DNA of 7,047 nt from Clostridia bacterium (GTDB lineage: Bacteria; Bacillota; Clostridia; Oscillospirales; CAG-272), in contig JAFNZX010000312.1 in assembly GCA_017382615.1 (NCBI GenBank), forward strand, positions 1-7,047, given 5' to 3'. A program made the translations under genes and the position numbers. Below the pieces are notes generated by a model. The model was not told where the DNA came from, did no database searches, and saw only the letters and a program-made list of their open reading frames with translations. Positions 4,770 to 7,047 of this stretch are shown here, in pieces; within the stretch, counting starts at the first letter, position 1; every line of letters begins with the position of its first letter.

Positions 4770-5669
4770 ATGGCAAGAAAACAAGGTGGTCTTGGCAGAA
4801 ATTTCTACGAAATTCTGGACGATAATATGCTGGAAACCAAAAAGGATTCCGTAACGAAGCTGCGCGTGGCAGATATTGAGCCCAGACGCGATCAGCCCCG
4901 TAAGGATTTTGACCTTGAGCCCCTGCAGGCTTTGGCTGATTCCGTACGTGACTATGGTGTGCTCGTTCCTTTGATCGTGCGTGAAAACCCCGTTGCAGTG
5001 GGCACTTACGAGATTATTGCGGGCGAACGCCGCTGGAGAGCTGCCAAAATGGCAGGTATTTCCGAGGTTCCCGTGGTCATTATGGACAGCGACGACATGA
5101 AAACCAGCGAAATTGCGCTGATTGAAAACGTACAAAGACAAGATCTCAATCCCGTTGAAGAAGCTTTCGCATATCAGGCTCTGATAGACAGATTTGGTCT
5201 GACGCAGGAGGAGGTTGCAAGAAAGGTAGGCAAAAACCGTTCCACCATTACCAACATGCTGCGTCTGCTTGAGCTGCCCGAGGGTGCTTTGGAGCTGCTT
5301 AAGAAGGGTGACATCTCGGGTGGTCACGCAAGAGCATTGTTAGGGCTTGACGACGAAGCGCAGATCGTAGATCTTGCGCAAAAAATCGTGGAAAAGGATT
5401 ATTCCGTGCGTGAAACCGAGAAAATCGTTCGCCTTTTCAAGGCAAATGCCGAAAAGGGTGACGAGCCCGAGGAGCTTGACGAGTCTGATGCACAGCGCAA
5501 GGTGTATATGAAGGATCTGGAGCGCCGCGTAATGAGAACCTTAGGCAGAAAGGTGCGTATTGCACGCGTTGCCAAAAAGAAGGTCGTTGAGCTGTCCTAC
5601 GAGGATGATCAGGACCTGGAAACCATCATTAAAAAGCTCTGCGGTGAAGATTTCTTTACCGACATTTAA
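4770..5669 (+). CDS. parB: Chromosome-partitioning protein ParB (Spo0J)
   Basis: CTP-dependent DNA clamp that loads at parS, slides to neighbouring DNA, recruits condensin and stimulates ParA. The 299 residues are full length. In order: N-terminal ParA-activating peptide with GGLGRNF (6-12); CTP-binding domain with PRRDQPRKDF (38-47), the arginine motif GERRWRA (85-91) and ENVQRQDLNPVEEA (119-132); helix-turn-helix LTQEEVARKVGKNRSTITNM (144-163) followed by GGHARALLGL (184-193); an acidic linker (229-240); and the dimerisation domain to the end. At the specificity positions it has R157, M163, E168 and G185, the R and G being ParB-type. Start: ATG 4770 with AAGGAGG at 4755-4761, overlapping the parA stop; an upstream in-frame extension inside parA is rejected. 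It should bind the five parS sites upstream of parA. No parS site is seen inside this gene, unlike in B. subtilis. Confidence 0.97.
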   Translation: MARKQGGLGRNFYEILDDNMLETKKDSVTKLRVADIEPRRDQPRKDFDLEPLQALADSVRDYGVLVPLIVRENPVAVGTYEIIAGERRWRAAKMAGISEVPVVIMDSDDMKTSEIALIENVQRQDLNPVEEAFAYQALIDRFGLTQEEVARKVGKNRSTITNMLRLLELPEGALELLKKGDISGGHARALLGLDDEAQIVDLAQKIVEKDYSVRETEKIVRLFKANAEKGDEPEELDESDAQRKVYMKDLERRVMRTLGRKVRIARVAKKKVVELSYEDDQDLETIIKKLCGEDFFTDI

Positions 5670-5712
5670 ACAAAAAATCAAAATAATTGCATAAAATACG
5701 GAGAAAACTATC

Positions 5713-6993
5713 ATGATCGATATCAATTATATTAAGAGCAATCCCGAAGAGGTCATCGCAAGACTTGCCAAGAAGGGTAAGGACGCAAAGCAGGAGATTG
5801 AGCAAATTCTGGCACTTGACACCGAAAGACGCGCACTCATCGTAGAGGGCGAGGCTCTCAAGGCTGAGCAGAACAAGATTAACAAGCAGATTCCTCAGCT
5901 TAAAAAGCAGGGCGTTGACGTTGCCCCCATCTTTGCACAAATGAAGGAAATGGGCGCACGTGTCAAGGAAATTGATGAAAAGAAGAAGGAGATTGAGGTA
6001 CAGTACCAGGGTCTGCTTCTCTGTCTGCCCAACCTGCCCGATGAGGATCTTTTGCCCGGCGGCAAGGAAAACAACCAGCCTCTGCGCTACTACGGTGAGC
6101 CCAGAAAGTTTGATTTTGAGCCCAAGAATCACGTTGATTTGTGCACAGATCTGGGTCTGATCGACTACAAGCGCGGCACTAAGCTCTCCGGCGCAGGATT
6201 TTGGATCTATTCCGGTGTTGGCGCGCGCCTTGAGTGGGCACTGCTCAACTATTTCATTGATTTCCACCTCGGCAACGGCTACGAGCTGATGCTGGTTCCT
6301 CATATGCTGGGCTACGAGTGCGGACAGACCGCAGGTCAGTTCCCCAAGTTCAAGGACGAGGTATATTGGCTGGAGCAGCAGGATGACGATGAGCGTCGCC
6401 GCTTTATGCTGCCCACCGCAGAAACCGCACTGGTTTCTCTGCACCGCGACGAAATTCTGACCGAGGCAGATCTGCCCCGCAAGTACATTTCCTATACTCC
6501 TTGCTTCCGTCGCGAGGCAGGCTCTTACCGTGCAGACGAGCGCGGCATGGTACGCGGTCACCAGTTCAACAAGGTCGAAATGGTACAGTACACGTTACCC
6601 GAAAAGAGCGACGAGGCGTTTGACGAGCTGGTTGCCAACGCAGAAAACCTTGTCAAGGGTCTGGGCTTCCACTTCAGAACCGTCAAGCTCGCAGCAGAGG
6701 ACTGCTCTGCATCCATGGCAAGAACCTACGATATTGAGATCAACATTCCTTCCATGAACGGCTACAAGGAGGTTTCCTCGGTATCCAACGCGCGCGACTA
6801 TCAGGCACGCAGAGGCATGATGCGCGTACGCCGTGCAGACGGTAAGATTGAATACGTACACACCCTCAACGGCTCCGGCCTTGCTACCAGCCGTATTTTC
6901 CCCGCACTGGTAGAGCAGAATCAGAATGCAGACGGCTCGGTCAACGTACCCGATTGTCTGCGTAAGTACATTGGTCTTGACGTAATCAAGTAA
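5713..6993 (+). CDS. serS: Seryl-tRNA synthetase
   Basis: Class II synthetase that charges tRNA-Ser (and tRNA-Sec where present) with serine in the cytoplasm. The 426 residues are normal. Residues 1-110 form the tRNA-binding arm, with the charged helical hairpin at about 26-98. The catalytic core shows motif 1 around GARLEWALLNYFIDFHLGNG (170-189), the serine-binding TAE (235-237), motif 2 FRREAGSYRADERGMVRGHQ (265-284), EVSSVSNARDYQARR (353-367) and motif 3 LNGSGLATSRIFPALVEQNQ (385-404). In motif 3 the usual G before the invariant Arg is Ser393, a mild variant. Start: ATG 5713 with GGAG at 5700-5703. The 43-nt gap from parB holds no clear promoter, terminator or T-box leader, so serS is probably read from the par promoter. 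parA-parB-serS proximity is common in Clostridia. Confidence 0.97.
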   Translation: MIDINYIKSNPEEVIARLAKKGKDAKQEIEQILALDTERRALIVEGEALKAEQNKINKQIPQLKKQGVDVAPIFAQMKEMGARVKEIDEKKKEIEVQYQGLLLCLPNLPDEDLLPGGKENNQPLRYYGEPRKFDFEPKNHVDLCTDLGLIDYKRGTKLSGAGFWIYSGVGARLEWALLNYFIDFHLGNGYELMLVPHMLGYECGQTAGQFPKFKDEVYWLEQQDDDERRRFMLPTAETALVSLHRDEILTEADLPRKYISYTPCFRREAGSYRADERGMVRGHQFNKVEMVQYTLPEKSDEAFDELVANAENLVKGLGFHFRTVKLAAEDCSASMARTYDIEINIPSMNGYKEVSSVSNARDYQARRGMMRVRRADGKIEYVHTLNGSGLATSRIFPALVEQNQNADGSVNVPDCLRKYIGLDVIK

Positions 6994-7007
6994 TTGACGT
7001 CAAATAG

Positions 7008-7043
7008 GCAGAACAGGTGTTCTGTTTTGAGCACTTGTTCTGC
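7008..7043 (+). terminator. Probable serS terminator region with competing hairpins
   Basis: GCAGAACAGGTGT (7008-7020) pairs with GCACTTGTTCTGC (7031-7043) over 13 bp, including two G-T pairs, with a 10-nt loop. Two alternatives share its arms: CAGAAC/GTTCTG (7009-7014 with 7019-7024) followed by TTTT, and TTGAGCA/TGCTCAA (7027-7033 with 7041-7047). The window ends here, so whether a T-run follows cannot be seen. Termination is the likeliest role because serS stops 14 nt upstream. Confidence 0.6.
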
Positions 7044-7047
7044 TCAA

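Noticed and set aside
5656..6561. 301-aa open frame on the minus strand
   Set aside because: It lies wholly opposite serS and the end of parB. Its Leu/Val/Cys-rich composition is what antisense reading of this codon usage gives, and the + strand gene is certain.

Overview
The window reads as an origin-proximal chromosomal segment of a low-to-mid GC Bacillota, most likely a gut-type Clostridia (Oscillospiraceae-like). This rests on the gene order mnmG - rsmG - noc-like - parA (soj) - parB (spo0J) - serS, on strong AAGGAGG Shine-Dalgarno sites, on parS sites of the Bacillota/universal type (TGTTTCACGTGAAACA), and on intergenic hairpin repeats of a kind I associate with gut Clostridia. The taxonomic call is inference. 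All six genes lie on the + strand.

Layout. Positions 1-360 hold no convincing gene. They are a mosaic of hairpin repeats: a REP-like doublet (1-66), a second repeat block (103-180) and a third with four hairpins (205-333). A clean extended -10 promoter (369-397) then starts the first operon, mnmG (tRNA U34 modification) and rsmG (16S rRNA m7G methylation), which are 10 nt apart. That operon closes at an intrinsic terminator whose loop contains the rsmG stop codon (3037-3065).

A 160-nt gap with a 12-bp perfect palindrome and a second promoter leads to a 177-aa protein sitting exactly where noc sits in Bacillus. It is a stripped-down ParB/Noc paralogue. It keeps the helix-turn-helix DNA-binding domain and a short C-terminal domain, but lacks the N-terminal CTP-binding domain. 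At three of the four positions known to set ParB versus Noc site choice it carries the Noc residue. Its stop codon lies inside the first of five parS sites that form a compact array (3734-3885) with start-to-start spacings of 33, 35, 33 and 35 bp.

A third promoter (3930-3958) then drives parA and parB, a normal full-length chromosome-partition pair, followed after 43 nt by serS (seryl-tRNA synthetase). The window ends in nested inverted repeats that probably form the serS terminator.

Working together: ParB loads on the parS array just upstream of its own operon, ParA responds to the N-terminal peptide of ParB, and the Noc-like protein is a candidate DNA-site-specific partner that cannot use the CTP clamp mechanism. 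The most interesting items are this minimal Noc and the regular parS array that overlaps its 3' end.
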